This document shows positions 22,973 to 30,942 of a DNA stretch of 64,000 bases, piece by piece. Position 1 is the first letter of the stretch, and every line of letters starts with the position of its first letter. The position numbers and the translations under genes are program-made. Origin of the DNA: Halosaccharopolyspora lacisalsi (GTDB taxonomy: Bacteria > Actinomycetota > Actinomycetes > Mycobacteriales > Pseudonocardiaceae); assembly GCF_014137975.1 (NCBI RefSeq), contig NZ_JACGWZ010000007.1, forward strand, positions 124,001-188,000, written 5' to 3'. The notes below the pieces were generated by a model, which worked only from the letters and a program-made list of their open reading frames with translations, was not told the origin of the DNA and searched no databases.

Positions 22973-23083
22973 GGAGCACGAAAACGGCCCCCTGGCCTGT
23001 CGGTGCAGGTCAGGGGGCCGTTTCGGCACGTGTGCCGGGTAGAGGATTCGAACCTCTGAAGCTTTCGCGGCTGATTTACAGTC
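22973..23083. repeat. Right att repeat overlapping tRNA-Tyr
   Basis: Direct repeat of 6309-6419 (109 of 111 identical). From 23033 on it is the 3' half of the functional tRNA-Tyr up to the anticodon stem. The hairpin and the gap before the tRNA are also duplicated. Confidence 0.9.
22982..23023. terminator. Terminator between int and tRNA-Tyr
   Basis: Thirteen-base arms (22982-22994 with 23011-23023) flanked by A and T runs. It should end both the rightward int transcript and the leftward tRNA transcript. Confidence 0.8.
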
Positions 23084-23113
23084 AGCTCCCTTTGGCCGCT
23101 CGGGCAACCCGGC
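23033..23113 (-). tRNA. tRNA-Tyr (GTA)
   Basis: An 81-base class II tRNA. The acceptor stem GCCGGGT pairs with ACCCGGC and the discriminator is A. The anticodon GTA lies at 23077-23079 in a CTGACTGTAAATCAG arm, followed by a long variable arm and a T-arm (GAGGTTCGAATCCTC). No CCA is encoded. It is the integration target of the element and is restored intact at this end. Confidence 0.97.
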
Positions 23114-23249
23114 GTGCAGGCCAGCTCCGCTGGCTTCACGGAAAATCATACAGACCGGTGTCCACGGCGTCGCAACGGGGGGCGGGCCGGTAGCGTGTTC
23201 GGCGAAGGGTATCCATGCGAGCGGTAGACGCGCAGGGGAGGAGCAGCAG

Positions 23250-23741
23250 GTGGCGGATCCGTCTTTCGACGTGGTGAGCAAGGTCGACCGCCAGGAGGTC
23301 GACAACGCGCTCAACCAGGCGGCCAAGGAACTGGCCAATCGGTTCGACTTCCGCGGCACCGGCACGAAGATCAGCTGGGCCGGCGAGGAGTCCGTGACGC
23401 TGGAGTCGGAGACCGAGGAGCGGTGCAAGGCCGCGATCGAGGTCTTCAAGGAGAAGCTGGTCAAGCGCGGTGTCTCGATGAAGGCCCTGGACATGGGCAC
23501 ACCAGCCAGCTCGGGGCAGGTCTACAAGGTCAGTGGCAAGCTCGTGCAGGGCATCTCCCAGGAGATCGCCAAGAAGGTCTCCAAGAAGATCCGCGACGAG
23601 GCCCCCAAGGGCGTGCAGGCCCAGATCCAGGGCGACCAGCTGCGGGTCTCCGGCAAGAAGAAGGACGACCTGCAAGCGGTCATCCAGCTGCTCAAGGAGT
23701 CCGACTTCGACGTGGCACTCCAGTTCGAGAACTTCCGGTGA
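23250..23741 (+). CDS. YajQ-family nucleotide-binding protein
   Basis: A 163-residue protein with two alternating alpha/beta subdomains: [20 protein letters not shown] at the start, [13 protein letters not shown], and [20 protein letters not shown] then [14 protein letters not shown] at the end. YajQ-like proteins bind nucleotides and in some bacteria cyclic-di-GMP or tRNA. It begins with GTG. It marks the right chromosomal flank of the integrated element. The next gene starts eleven bases after the stop. Confidence 0.92.
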   Translation: MADPSFDVVSKVDRQEVDNALNQAAKELANRFDFRGTGTKISWAGEESVTLESETEERCKAAIEVFKEKLVKRGVSMKALDMGTPASSGQVYKVSGKLVQGISQEIAKKVSKKIRDEAPKGVQAQIQGDQLRVSGKKKDDLQAVIQLLKESDFDVALQFENFR

Positions 23742-23751
23742 GGAGCCCGAC

Positions 23752-24633
23752 GTGAAGGGGATCGTGCTGGCCGGGGGCAGCGGCACCAGGCTGCAGCCGA
23801 TCACGCAGGCGGTGTCGAAGCAGCTGCTGCCCGTCTACGACAAGCCGATGATCTACTACCCGCTGTCGGTGCTGATGCTGGCCGGGATCCGCGACATCCT
23901 GCTCATCTCCACCCCGGCCGACCTGCCGCTGTTTCGCAGGCTGCTCGGCGACGGCAGCCAGTTCGGCCTGCGCATCGACTACGCCGAGCAGCCGGAGCCC
24001 GACGGGCTGGCTCAGGCGTTCGTCATCGGCGCCGACCACATCGGCGATGACTCGGTGGCGCTGGTGCTCGGTGACAACATCTTCTACGGGCAGGGCTTCT
24101 CCCGGATGCTGCGGGAGTGCATCGGCTCGCTGGAGGGGTGCACCCTGTTCGGCTACCCGGTGCGCGATCCCCAGCGCTACGGCGTCGGGGAGACCGACGC
24201 CGACGGGCGGCTGGTCTCCATCGAGGAAAAGCCCGAGCAGCCCCGCTCGAACAAGGCCGTCACGGGGCTGTACTTCTACGACAACTCCGTGGTCGACATC
24301 GCTCGCGGCCTGCGGCCCTCGCCGCGCGGCGAGTTGGAGATCACCGATGTCAACCTGGAGTACCTGCGGCAGGGGCGAGCACACCTGACCGGGTTGGGCC
24401 GGGGTTTCGCCTGGCTGGACACCGGAACCCACGACTCGCTGCTGGAGGCCGCCCAGTTCGTGCAGGTTCTCGAGCACCGCCAGGGGGTGCGCCTCGCCTG
24501 CCTGGAGGAGATCGCCCTGCGCATGGGCTACATCTCCGCCGAGGACTGCTTCGCGCTGGGAGCCAAGCTGGCCAAGTCCGGCTACGGCGACTACGTCATG
24601 GAAGTGGCCCGATCCGCCGGCGCCCCCGGCTGA
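23752..24633 (+). CDS. rmlA: Glucose-1-phosphate thymidylyltransferase
   Basis: A 293-residue protein with the nucleotidyltransferase signature [20 protein letters not shown] (6-25). Then come [34 protein letters not shown]-like text, [12 protein letters not shown] and [13 protein letters not shown]. It makes dTDP-glucose for rhamnose and other deoxysugars. Start GTG with GAGGAG upstream. It is separate from other rml genes here. The long form normally seen in rmlA is present. Confidence 0.93.
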   Translation: MKGIVLAGGSGTRLQPITQAVSKQLLPVYDKPMIYYPLSVLMLAGIRDILLISTPADLPLFRRLLGDGSQFGLRIDYAEQPEPDGLAQAFVIGADHIGDDSVALVLGDNIFYGQGFSRMLRECIGSLEGCTLFGYPVRDPQRYGVGETDADGRLVSIEEKPEQPRSNKAVTGLYFYDNSVVDIARGLRPSPRGELEITDVNLEYLRQGRAHLTGLGRGFAWLDTGTHDSLLEAAQFVQVLEHRQGVRLACLEEIALRMGYISAEDCFALGAKLAKSGYGDYVMEVARSAGAPG

Positions 24634-24639
24634 GCGCGC

Positions 24640-25512
24640 TCACAACCTCGGGGGGAGTTCCCGGCCGGCCATTCCCTCCAGCCGCTGGACCCGCTCGGAG
24701 ATCGGCGGGTGGGTGGAGAACAGGCGTGCCATGCGCTCCCCGGGGCGGAACGGGTTGGCGATCATCAGGTGCGCCTGGGAGACGACGTCGGGCTCCGGGG
24801 CCAACGGCGCCCGCCGAGTACCGCTCTCCAGCTTGCGCAGCGCCGAGGCCAGCGCCAGCGGATCACCGGTGAGCTCGGCGCCGGAGGAGTCGGCCTGGTA
24901 CTCCCGTGACCGACTCACCGCCATCTGCACCACGCCGGCGGCCACCGGCCCCAGCAGCGCGATCAGCAACATCACGAAGAGGTTCGGGCGGTCCTCGTCA
25001 TCGCCGAACATCCCGAACAACATCCCGAAGTTCGCCAGGAAGGTCACCACGCTGGCCAGTGCCCCGGCCACGCTGGAGATCAGGATGTCGCGGTTGTAGA
25101 CGTGGGAGAGCTCGTGACCGAGCACCGCGCGCAGCTCACGCTCGTCGAGCAGTTCGAGGATGCCCGCCGTGCAGCACACGGCGGCGTTGCGCGGGTTGCG
25201 CCCGGTGGCGAAGGCGTTGGGCGCGCTCGTCGAACTCAGGTACAGCGACGGCATCGGCTGCCGCGCGGAGGTCGCCAGCTCACGCACGATGCGGTACATC
25301 ACAGGCTGCTCGGCCTCCGAGACCGGGCGGGCACGCATCGTGCGCAACGCCAGCTTGGCCGAGTTGAAGTACGCGTACCCGTTCATGCCCAGTGCCACGA
25401 CCAACGCTGTCACCAGGCCGAACCGACCGAACAGCGAGCCGATCAGCAGGACCAGCGCGCTCATTCCACCCAGCAGCAGCGCGGTCTTCACACCGTTGAA
25501 GTGACTGTGCAC
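24640..25512 (-). CDS. htpX: Zinc metalloprotease HtpX
   Basis: A 290-residue M48 peptidase. There are two N-terminal membrane helices (11-30 and 32-50), HELSH at 133-137, two more helices (about 145-170 and 178-198) and the third zinc ligand E204 in [17 protein letters not shown]. The C-terminal [15 protein letters not shown] is diagnostic. HtpX degrades misfolded membrane proteins. The start is GTG with GGAGGAG about seven bases ahead. It converges on rmlA with only six bases between stops. Confidence 0.95.
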   Translation of the reverse strand: MHSHFNGVKTALLLGGMSALVLLIGSLFGRFGLVTALVVALGMNGYAYFNSAKLALRTMRARPVSEAEQPVMYRIVRELATSARQPMPSLYLSSTSAPNAFATGRNPRNAAVCCTAGILELLDERELRAVLGHELSHVYNRDILISSVAGALASVVTFLANFGMLFGMFGDDEDRPNLFVMLLIALLGPVAAGVVQMAVSRSREYQADSSGAELTGDPLALASALRKLESGTRRAPLAPEPDVVSQAHLMIANPFRPGERMARLFSTHPPISERVQRLEGMAGRELPPRL

Positions 25513-25804
25513 CGTGCTTGCTCCTCCGCAGGACAGGCCCCCACTCGGAAGTCCTCATCGGGCGGGGTCGCCGAGTAGGCGGGGTCACCTGGTCAACGCT
25601 GTGCGCGGCCGGGAAGTTCCGAATCGGTGACGTGCCGAACACCACGTCGATGCCCTCCGGGGCCGCCGACGCTCCGGAGCACGACGGTGCGCACGCCCCG
25701 GTGTGGATCAGGACGTGAACCGGTCGCTACTAAACTTACGCGTACGTAGCTTTTGCCCGATGTCACTTCCCGTCCGGGGGGCCGGGTCAACGGAAAGGAA
25801 TCAA
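25513..25804. promoter_or_regulatory. Divergent upstream region of htpX and the YceI-fusion gene
   Basis: About 290 bases without a gene. An AT-richer patch at about 25727-25756 carries overlapping palindromic words (ACGCGT, GTAC) flanked by GCTAC and GTAGC, possibly an operator. GGAAAGG precedes the ATG at 25805. Confidence 0.35.
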
Positions 25805-26701
25805 ATGATCTTGTCCAAGCTGCGTCGGCGCCGTTCGTCCGGCGAGGACGTGTCCAGGCGAGGCGCTCGCGGTGGGGACACCGCCTTACCCCCGACTCCG
25901 CTCGACGGTGGTGTCGTCAGCTGCCAGGTGCACGACGAGCGCGGAACGCCGATGTCGGAAGCCGGCGTGACGGTGATCAATCGCCTCAACCAGCAGGTCG
26001 CGCAGGGCAAGACGGACTCGTACGGGTACTACCTGGCCACCGTCCCACCCGGAGTCCACAAGATCACCGTTATCGCGGGCGGCTACCACCGCACCGGGGC
26101 GCGAGCCGACGTGCGCACCAACCGGCACACCTCGATCGGCAGCCTGCAGCTCGAGCCCGACACGGCGATGTCGCTGCCGGAGGCCGGGATCTGGAGGGTG
26201 GAGCCGGACCACACCGAGGTGCGCTTCATCGCCCAGCACATCGGCATGTCCAGGATCTACGGCAGGTTCCGCAACATCGAGGGCTACATCCACGTGGCCG
26301 AGCCCTTCGAGCAGTCGCGAATCGAGGTGTCCATCGACGCCTCCACCATCGACACCGGCGTCACGATGCGCGACGACCACCTGCGCTCGTCCGACTTCCT
26401 CGACGTCGCCAACTACCCGAAGATGTACTTCACCAGTGACCGGATCACCCACCTGCGCGGTAACCGCTGGACGGGAAGCGGGTCACTGACCCTGCGGGGC
26501 ACCACGAGTCCGGTGCAGCTCGACACGCACTACCTGGGTCAGCGTTCGTGGAACGGCACCCGCGCCGCGTGCGTGTGCAAGACCGAGCTGCGGCGCGAGG
26601 ACTACGCGGTGAACTGGCAGCAGATCCTGAACAAGGGCATCGCCGTGGTCGGGCCGACCGTGCAGATCGAGCTCGACGTGCAGGTCGTCCAGGACGAGTG
26701 A
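25805..26701 (+). CDS. Carboxypeptidase-regulatory-like domain fused to YceI domain
   Basis: A 298-residue protein. Residues 35-110 form a Cna-B/carboxypeptidase-regulatory-like beta fold (SCQVHDERGTPMSEAGVTVI ... YGYYLATVPPGVHKITV). Residues 125-295 form a YceI lipocalin-like barrel (WRVEPDHTEVRFIAQHIGMS, RSSDFLDVANYPKMYF, GSLTLRGTTSPV). YceI proteins bind polyisoprenoids or similar lipids. No signal peptide is seen, so it is probably cytoplasmic, as in other actinobacteria. The ATG is chosen for the GGAAAGG upstream. Confidence 0.88.
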   Translation: MILSKLRRRRSSGEDVSRRGARGGDTALPPTPLDGGVVSCQVHDERGTPMSEAGVTVINRLNQQVAQGKTDSYGYYLATVPPGVHKITVIAGGYHRTGARADVRTNRHTSIGSLQLEPDTAMSLPEAGIWRVEPDHTEVRFIAQHIGMSRIYGRFRNIEGYIHVAEPFEQSRIEVSIDASTIDTGVTMRDDHLRSSDFLDVANYPKMYFTSDRITHLRGNRWTGSGSLTLRGTTSPVQLDTHYLGQRSWNGTRAACVCKTELRREDYAVNWQQILNKGIAVVGPTVQIELDVQVVQDE

Positions 26702-26705
26702 TCCC

Positions 26706-26738
26706 CGGTGCGACTTCGGCTCGGCCGAAGTCGCACCG
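26706..26738. terminator. Bidirectional hairpin terminator
   Basis: Perfect 15-bp arms (26706-26720 with 26724-26738) around a three-base loop, between the convergent YceI-fusion and dimethylargininase genes. Confidence 0.85.
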
Positions 26739-26756
26739 CGGCCGGTGCCCGGCTGT

Positions 26757-27623
26757 TCAGCCGTGCAGTTCCATGGTGCAGCACTTGGGACCGCCGCCGG
26801 ACTTGCGCAGCTCGGAAACGTCGATCATGACCGGCTCGTAGCCACGCGCGCTCAGCCGCTCGGCCAAGCCGGTGGCCTCCAGCGGCAGCACGACGTTGCG
26901 GCCGTCCGAGACCGCGTTGAGCCCGAGGCACTCGGCATCGGCGGAGTCGCCGAGCACGGCGTCCGGGAACAGCCGTCGCAACACCTGCGCCGATCCGGGG
27001 GAAAACGCGTCCGGGTAGTACGCGACCTGCGGCCGTGGCCCCTTGTCCAGCACGAACAGCGCGGTGTCCAGGTGGTAGTAGCGCGGGTCGGTCAGTCGCA
27101 GCGAGACCACCGGCGCCCCCAGCACCTCCTGCGCCTCGGCGTGCGCCTCGGGGTCGGTGCGAAATCCGCTTCCCGCGAGCAACAGTTCACCGGTCCAGGC
27201 GAAGTCACCCTCCGCCTCGTTGATCCGCGACGGCATGACGAGCTCGCGGTACCCCCGAGTGGCGAACCACCGGCGGAAGTGCTCGGCTTCGGCGGCCCGC
27301 TCCGGGGCGCGAAAGCGCGAGCCCAGCACGCGGCCACCGAGCACGGTGCCCGAGTTCGCCGCGAACACCATGTCCGGCAGGCCCGGCTGCGGCTCGACCA
27401 CCTCGACGGTGTGTCCGAGGTCCTCGTAGGTGCGCTTGAGCTCCTGCCACTGCCGCTTGGCCAGGTCGGTGTCCACCGGCGAGCTCGGGTCCATCCACGG
27501 ATTGATCGAGTACTCGACCGCGAAGTACTCGGGTGGGCACATCACGTAGTGCCGACGCGTGGGCGTGCGCACGGGCAGCTCGTCACGTGGACAGGATTCG
27601 GCCGCAAGGACAGGGGTGGACAT
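26757..27623 (-). CDS. ddaH: N(G),N(G)-dimethylarginine dimethylaminohydrolase-type amidinohydrolase
   Basis: A 288-residue pentein-fold enzyme. It has YAFxxxY-like text as PEYFAVEYSINPWMDP, PGLPDMVFAANSGTV, RYYHLDTALFVL with the catalytic His, and the nucleophile Cys in GGGPKCCTMELHG at the end. It should hydrolyse methylated arginine (or arginine-like substrates) to citrulline. The ATG at 27623 (MSTPVLAAES) fits the family better than one nine codons upstream. It is divergent from an Lrp-type regulator. Confidence 0.85.
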   Translation of the reverse strand: MSTPVLAAESCPRDELPVRTPTRRHYVMCPPEYFAVEYSINPWMDPSSPVDTDLAKRQWQELKRTYEDLGHTVEVVEPQPGLPDMVFAANSGTVLGGRVLGSRFRAPERAAEAEHFRRWFATRGYRELVMPSRINEAEGDFAWTGELLLAGSGFRTDPEAHAEAQEVLGAPVVSLRLTDPRYYHLDTALFVLDKGPRPQVAYYPDAFSPGSAQVLRRLFPDAVLGDSADAECLGLNAVSDGRNVVLPLEATGLAERLSARGYEPVMIDVSELRKSGGGPKCCTMELHG

Positions 27624-27647
27624 GTTTCGAAATCTAATCGATCCCAG

Positions 27648-27673
27648 CAACGGGCTTCAACAATGTCCCGTTG
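27648..27673. promoter_or_regulatory. Inverted repeat in the ddaH/lrp divergent promoter
   Basis: CAACGGG (27648-27654) and CCCGTTG (27667-27673) form a 7-bp inverted repeat with 12 bases between, about one helical turn centre to centre plus. It is a good candidate operator for the adjacent Lrp protein. Confidence 0.5.
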
Positions 27674-27698
27674 CACTCGGTCAGGCAGAATGTTGCTT

Positions 27699-28139
27699 AT
27701 GGACCCCCTGGACCAGCGAATCGTTTCGCAGCTCGTGGCCGACGCCCGCGCCAGCTACTCCGAGATCGGCAAGACGGTCGGCCTGTCCGCCCCCGCGGTC
27801 AAGCGGCGAGTCGACAAGCTGCTCGACCTCGGCATCCTGCGCGGCTTCACCGCCGTGGTGGACCCGGAGGCCCTCGGATGGGGCACGGAGGCCTTCGTCG
27901 AGGTGCACTGCCACGGCAACGTTCCCACGCAACGAATCCGTGCCGGAATAGAACCGCTCCCCGAGGTCGTGGGGGCCTATACCGTCTCCGGCCCGGCCGA
28001 CGCGATCGTGCACCTGCGCGCGGCCAACATGCAGCACCTGGAGACCGCGCTGGAACGGCTGCGCGACGTGGAGTTCATCAATCGGACCGTCTCCACCGTG
28101 GTGCTCTCGCGCCTGCTGGACCGGCCACCCCAGACCTGA
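27699..28139 (+). CDS. Lrp/AsnC-family transcriptional regulator
   Basis: A 146-residue protein (an in-frame ATG three codons upstream is possible). The HTH is about residues 4-50 (LDQRIVSQLVADARASYSEI ... SAPAVKRRVDKLLDLGI) and the RAM ligand domain about 65-140 (EAFVEVHCHG, VVGAYTVSGPADAIVHLRA). It probably senses arginine or a related amino acid and controls the divergent dimethylargininase gene. Confidence 0.9.
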   Translation: MDPLDQRIVSQLVADARASYSEIGKTVGLSAPAVKRRVDKLLDLGILRGFTAVVDPEALGWGTEAFVEVHCHGNVPTQRIRAGIEPLPEVVGAYTVSGPADAIVHLRAANMQHLETALERLRDVEFINRTVSTVVLSRLLDRPPQT

Positions 28140-28142
28140 GGT

Positions 28143-29228
28143 TCACGAGCGGTGGTGGCCGTCCCAGGGTTCGAAACCGGCCTGCTCCGCATCGGCGGCC
28201 GTGCGGAACCACACCTGTGCCGTGATGTTCTCGAATCGGGGCGAGTCCGGCGTGTGGTACTGGCGGGACGCGAAATGTCCCTTGATCGTGTACCCCGCGT
28301 CTCGCGGTGCCTCCGTACCGGCCTCCGTACCGGAGGCGTCGTCGGGGGGCCGGTCGTCGACGGTCGGGAACTGCTGCGTGGTTTCCGCGCCCACCGGCGG
28401 GACGGGCCGGGGCGGCTGGTCGGCACCGGGACCGCCCAGCGGCTCGAACAGTGAGCGCAGTCGCCCGGACAGCTGCTCCGGGTCCGGCTCCCGTTCGGCG
28501 GGCTGCTCGGCGGGCTGCTCGGCGGGCTGCTCGGCGGGCTGCTCGGCGTCAGCGGCTCGCTCATCGCCCTGTTCGGGAGGCCGCTCGGGAACCTGTTCGG
28601 GAAGCTGCCGGGCGGCCTCGGCATCCCCCAGCGTCCCGGCCCACTCGTAGCCGCCGGACCACTCGTGGCCACCGGTGTCCTCGACCGGTTCGGGACCGTG
28701 GAACCAACTGTTCACGGCGGGCTCCACGGGTTCCTCGTCGGCCAGTTCGGTGCGCGGGCGATCCAGTTCCGGAGGAGCCGTCGGCTCCGGAAGCTGGCGC
28801 ACGGTCTCGGCGTCCCCCACCCGGTCGATCCTCTCCTGCCGGGCCGCGAGCTCACGCTGTTCCTCCAGCCGCAGCTCGCTGTCGTCGGCCCACTCCCCGG
28901 AGGCCGTCTCGAGCACAGCGGTGACGGCGGTTTCCTCGTCGTCCTCGGTGACACGGCCGGTCCGGAAGGGACGGTCACCGGCGGGCTCGACCTCTTCCTC
29001 GTCCCGCGGGCGCAGCAGTTCCCAGGCCGGCTCCTCGGTGACCGTCGGTTCCGGCCGATGGTCGTCGTACTCCGGCCAGGAGTCGTCGTACTCCTGTCGC
29101 CGAACAACCTCCTCCAGCTCCCGGAGGCGGCGTCGCAGCGGTCGGGCGAACAGCAACCAGCTCAGCACCGCGCCCACCACGAAAGCCACCAGGCTCCACA
29201 TCCACACCTGGACAAACAGCCAAGCCAC
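28143..29228 (-). CDS. Acidic single-pass membrane protein with C-terminal sunset-like domain
   Basis: A 361-residue protein. The N-terminal membrane helix (AWLFVQVWMWSLVAFVVGAV, about 2-21) is followed by a basic stop (RPLRRRLREL). A long acidic, disordered middle includes a four-fold AEQP repeat. The final 50 residues (YTIKGHFASRQYHTPDSPRF, then VWFRTAADAEQAGFEPW) match the short sunset-type domain of actinobacterial envelope proteins. The GTG at 29228 is chosen because AGGAGG lies nine bases upstream. Function unknown; probably a cytoplasmic or envelope adaptor. Confidence 0.72.
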   Translation of the reverse strand: MAWLFVQVWMWSLVAFVVGAVLSWLLFARPLRRRLRELEEVVRRQEYDDSWPEYDDHRPEPTVTEEPAWELLRPRDEEEVEPAGDRPFRTGRVTEDDEETAVTAVLETASGEWADDSELRLEEQRELAARQERIDRVGDAETVRQLPEPTAPPELDRPRTELADEEPVEPAVNSWFHGPEPVEDTGGHEWSGGYEWAGTLGDAEAARQLPEQVPERPPEQGDERAADAEQPAEQPAEQPAEQPAEREPDPEQLSGRLRSLFEPLGGPGADQPPRPVPPVGAETTQQFPTVDDRPPDDASGTEAGTEAPRDAGYTIKGHFASRQYHTPDSPRFENITAQVWFRTAADAEQAGFEPWDGHHRS

Positions 29229-29475
29229 CAGCCACGACCTCCTCGAATCCGGCCTCCCCCGAGTATCGCTCACGGCCTCGTGACCGCGAACGCCAACCGG
29301 GGAAGGTGCCACATTCCTCCGTACGCGGGAAATTTCGGTCCGCCCAGCGTGGCGACTACACGCCAGAGGAGATCCACGTCATTGTCTCGGTGTGATCAAC
29401 CGAATACGACCGGAGTCGTACCCCACCCGGCCGTCCGCGGCCGGGGCACGACCCAGTAAGGAGCGAACACCGAAC

Positions 29476-30885
29476 ATGACACGCCGAAACGGTCGCCGCA
29501 GGGCTGCCGTGGTCACCGGTTCCGTGCTGAGCAGCATCGCGCTGACGGCGGGAACGGCCCTCGCCGCCGGAGCGGGCGCCCCCGGAGCCGGGGACCCGTA
29601 CTACCCGACGGACGGCAACGGCGGCTACGACGTCGCCGACTACAACGTCGACATCACCTACGACCCGGCGAGCAAGCACCTGGACGGCACGACCACGGTC
29701 ACCGCCACCAGCCTCAAGAACCTCGGCCGGTTCAACCTCGACCTGCACAAGCTGCACGTGGACCGGGTGACGGTCAACGGCACGAAGGCCGAGTTCGACC
29801 GCGCCCGCGAGCACGAACTGGTCATCACCCCGAACAAGCCGCTGCCCCCGGACAAGAAGTTCACCGTGACGGTGCGGTACAGCGGCACACCCGGTCCCAT
29901 CGTCGACCCCGTCGGCAAGGGTGGCTGGCAGACCACGCAGTCCGGCGGCGCCTTCACCGCCGGTGAACCGCACTCGGCCACCACCTGGTTCCCCGCCAAC
30001 GACCACCCGAGCGACAAGGCGACGTTCCACCTGACCGCCACCGTGCCGCAGGGCTGGAAGGTCGTGTCGAACGGGACCCGCCGCGAGGTCGGCACCCGCG
30101 ACGGTTGGACGACCGCCCGGTGGGCCGCCGAGAAACCGATGGCCACCTACCTGACCACCATCGGTATCGACGAGTGGACGATCGAGCGCTCGAAGCTGGC
30201 CGACGGCACCCCGGTCGTCAACGCCTACGCCCCCGGCGCGGAGGGAGCGCGCGAGAAGGAACGGCGGCTGCCGGAGATCCTGAACTTCCTGGAGTCGAAG
30301 TTCGGCGAGTACCCGTTCGCATCGGCCGGGGGGATCTTCCTGGCCAAGCCGATCAGCTTCTCGCTGGAGACCCAGACACGCCCCATCTACACCAAGGGCG
30401 TCCCGTTGTCGACCATCGTGCACGAGCAGGCGCACCAGTGGTACGGCGACTCGGTCTCGGTGCGGGAGTGGCGCGACATCTGCCTCAACGAGTGCTTCGC
30501 CAGCTACGCCACCTGGATGTGGTCCGAGGCCAAGGAGGGCCAGAACCTCGACCAGCGCTACCGCGAAGCCGTGCACTCGGTCGACCAGGAGTTCTGGAAC
30601 CGCAAGCTCGTCGACATGGGCGCGGGCAACGAGTTCACCGCCGTCTACGACAAGGGGCAGCTCGCCCTGCACGCCCTGCGCAACCGGATCGGGGACCGGG
30701 CCTTCGACGAGATCCTCAAGACCTGGCCCGCCCGGCACCGCGACGGCAACGCCTCCTGGGAGGAGTTCGAGTCGCTGACCGAGAAGATCTCGGGCCAGCA
30801 CCTCGACGGATTCTTCCGGGCCTGGTTCCACGGCGACACCAAGCCCGCCGGGAAGTACCTCTGGCCGGGGGGACTGCACCCCTGA
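29476..30885 (+). CDS. Secreted M1-family zinc metallopeptidase (1)
   Basis: A 469-residue protein with a signal peptide (RRNGRRRAAVVTGSVLSSIA ... ALAAGA, about 3-34). It has the M1 fold with HEQAH at 316-320 and the third ligand E339 in CLNECF. A shortened C-terminus compared with full aminopeptidase N suggests the short secreted actinobacterial type. AAGGAG is upstream. It is a paralogue of the gene at 54633-56147 (shared GNGGYDV, DHPSDKATF and ALHALRNRIGD motifs). Confidence 0.92.
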   Translation: MTRRNGRRRAAVVTGSVLSSIALTAGTALAAGAGAPGAGDPYYPTDGNGGYDVADYNVDITYDPASKHLDGTTTVTATSLKNLGRFNLDLHKLHVDRVTVNGTKAEFDRAREHELVITPNKPLPPDKKFTVTVRYSGTPGPIVDPVGKGGWQTTQSGGAFTAGEPHSATTWFPANDHPSDKATFHLTATVPQGWKVVSNGTRREVGTRDGWTTARWAAEKPMATYLTTIGIDEWTIERSKLADGTPVVNAYAPGAEGAREKERRLPEILNFLESKFGEYPFASAGGIFLAKPISFSLETQTRPIYTKGVPLSTIVHEQAHQWYGDSVSVREWRDICLNECFASYATWMWSEAKEGQNLDQRYREAVHSVDQEFWNRKLVDMGAGNEFTAVYDKGQLALHALRNRIGDRAFDEILKTWPARHRDGNASWEEFESLTEKISGQHLDGFFRAWFHGDTKPAGKYLWPGGLHP

Positions 30886-30890
30886 GCCGT

Positions 30891-30937
30891 GTGCGATTTT
30901 CCCTAAAGTTGTGGCACAACTTTAGGGAAAATCGCAC
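30891..30937. terminator. Perfect 23-bp inverted repeat
   Basis: Arms 30891-30913 and 30915-30937 are exact complements around a single central base. The sequence is AT-richer than its surroundings (GATTTTCCCTAAAGTTGTG). It lies six bases after the M1 peptidase stop and six before the convergent polyprenyl synthase stop, so it is probably a two-way terminator, though it could be an inserted short element. Confidence 0.7.
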
Positions 30938-30942
30938 CCCGG

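Larger units (their letters stand above)
6309..23083 (+). mobile_element. AICE-type integrative and conjugative element in tRNA-Tyr
   Basis: The element is bounded by 111-bp direct repeats with 109 identities, each holding a terminator and the 3' part of tRNA-Tyr up to the anticodon loop. The complete tRNA gene lies at the right end next to int. The backbone genes are typical of actinomycete integrative and conjugative elements: int and xis overlapping by four bases, one FtsK/TraB-like DNA pump, prim-pol plus an ATPase for replication, SSB, Xre and WhiB regulators, a Nudix protein and several tiny proteins. One repeat unit removed leaves a circle of about 16.7 kb. Cargo-like genes (HD hydrolase, ABM monooxygenase, OYE and ArsR) sit at the left end. 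No relaxase or type IV secretion genes are seen, as expected for TraB-type transfer. Confidence 0.88.
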
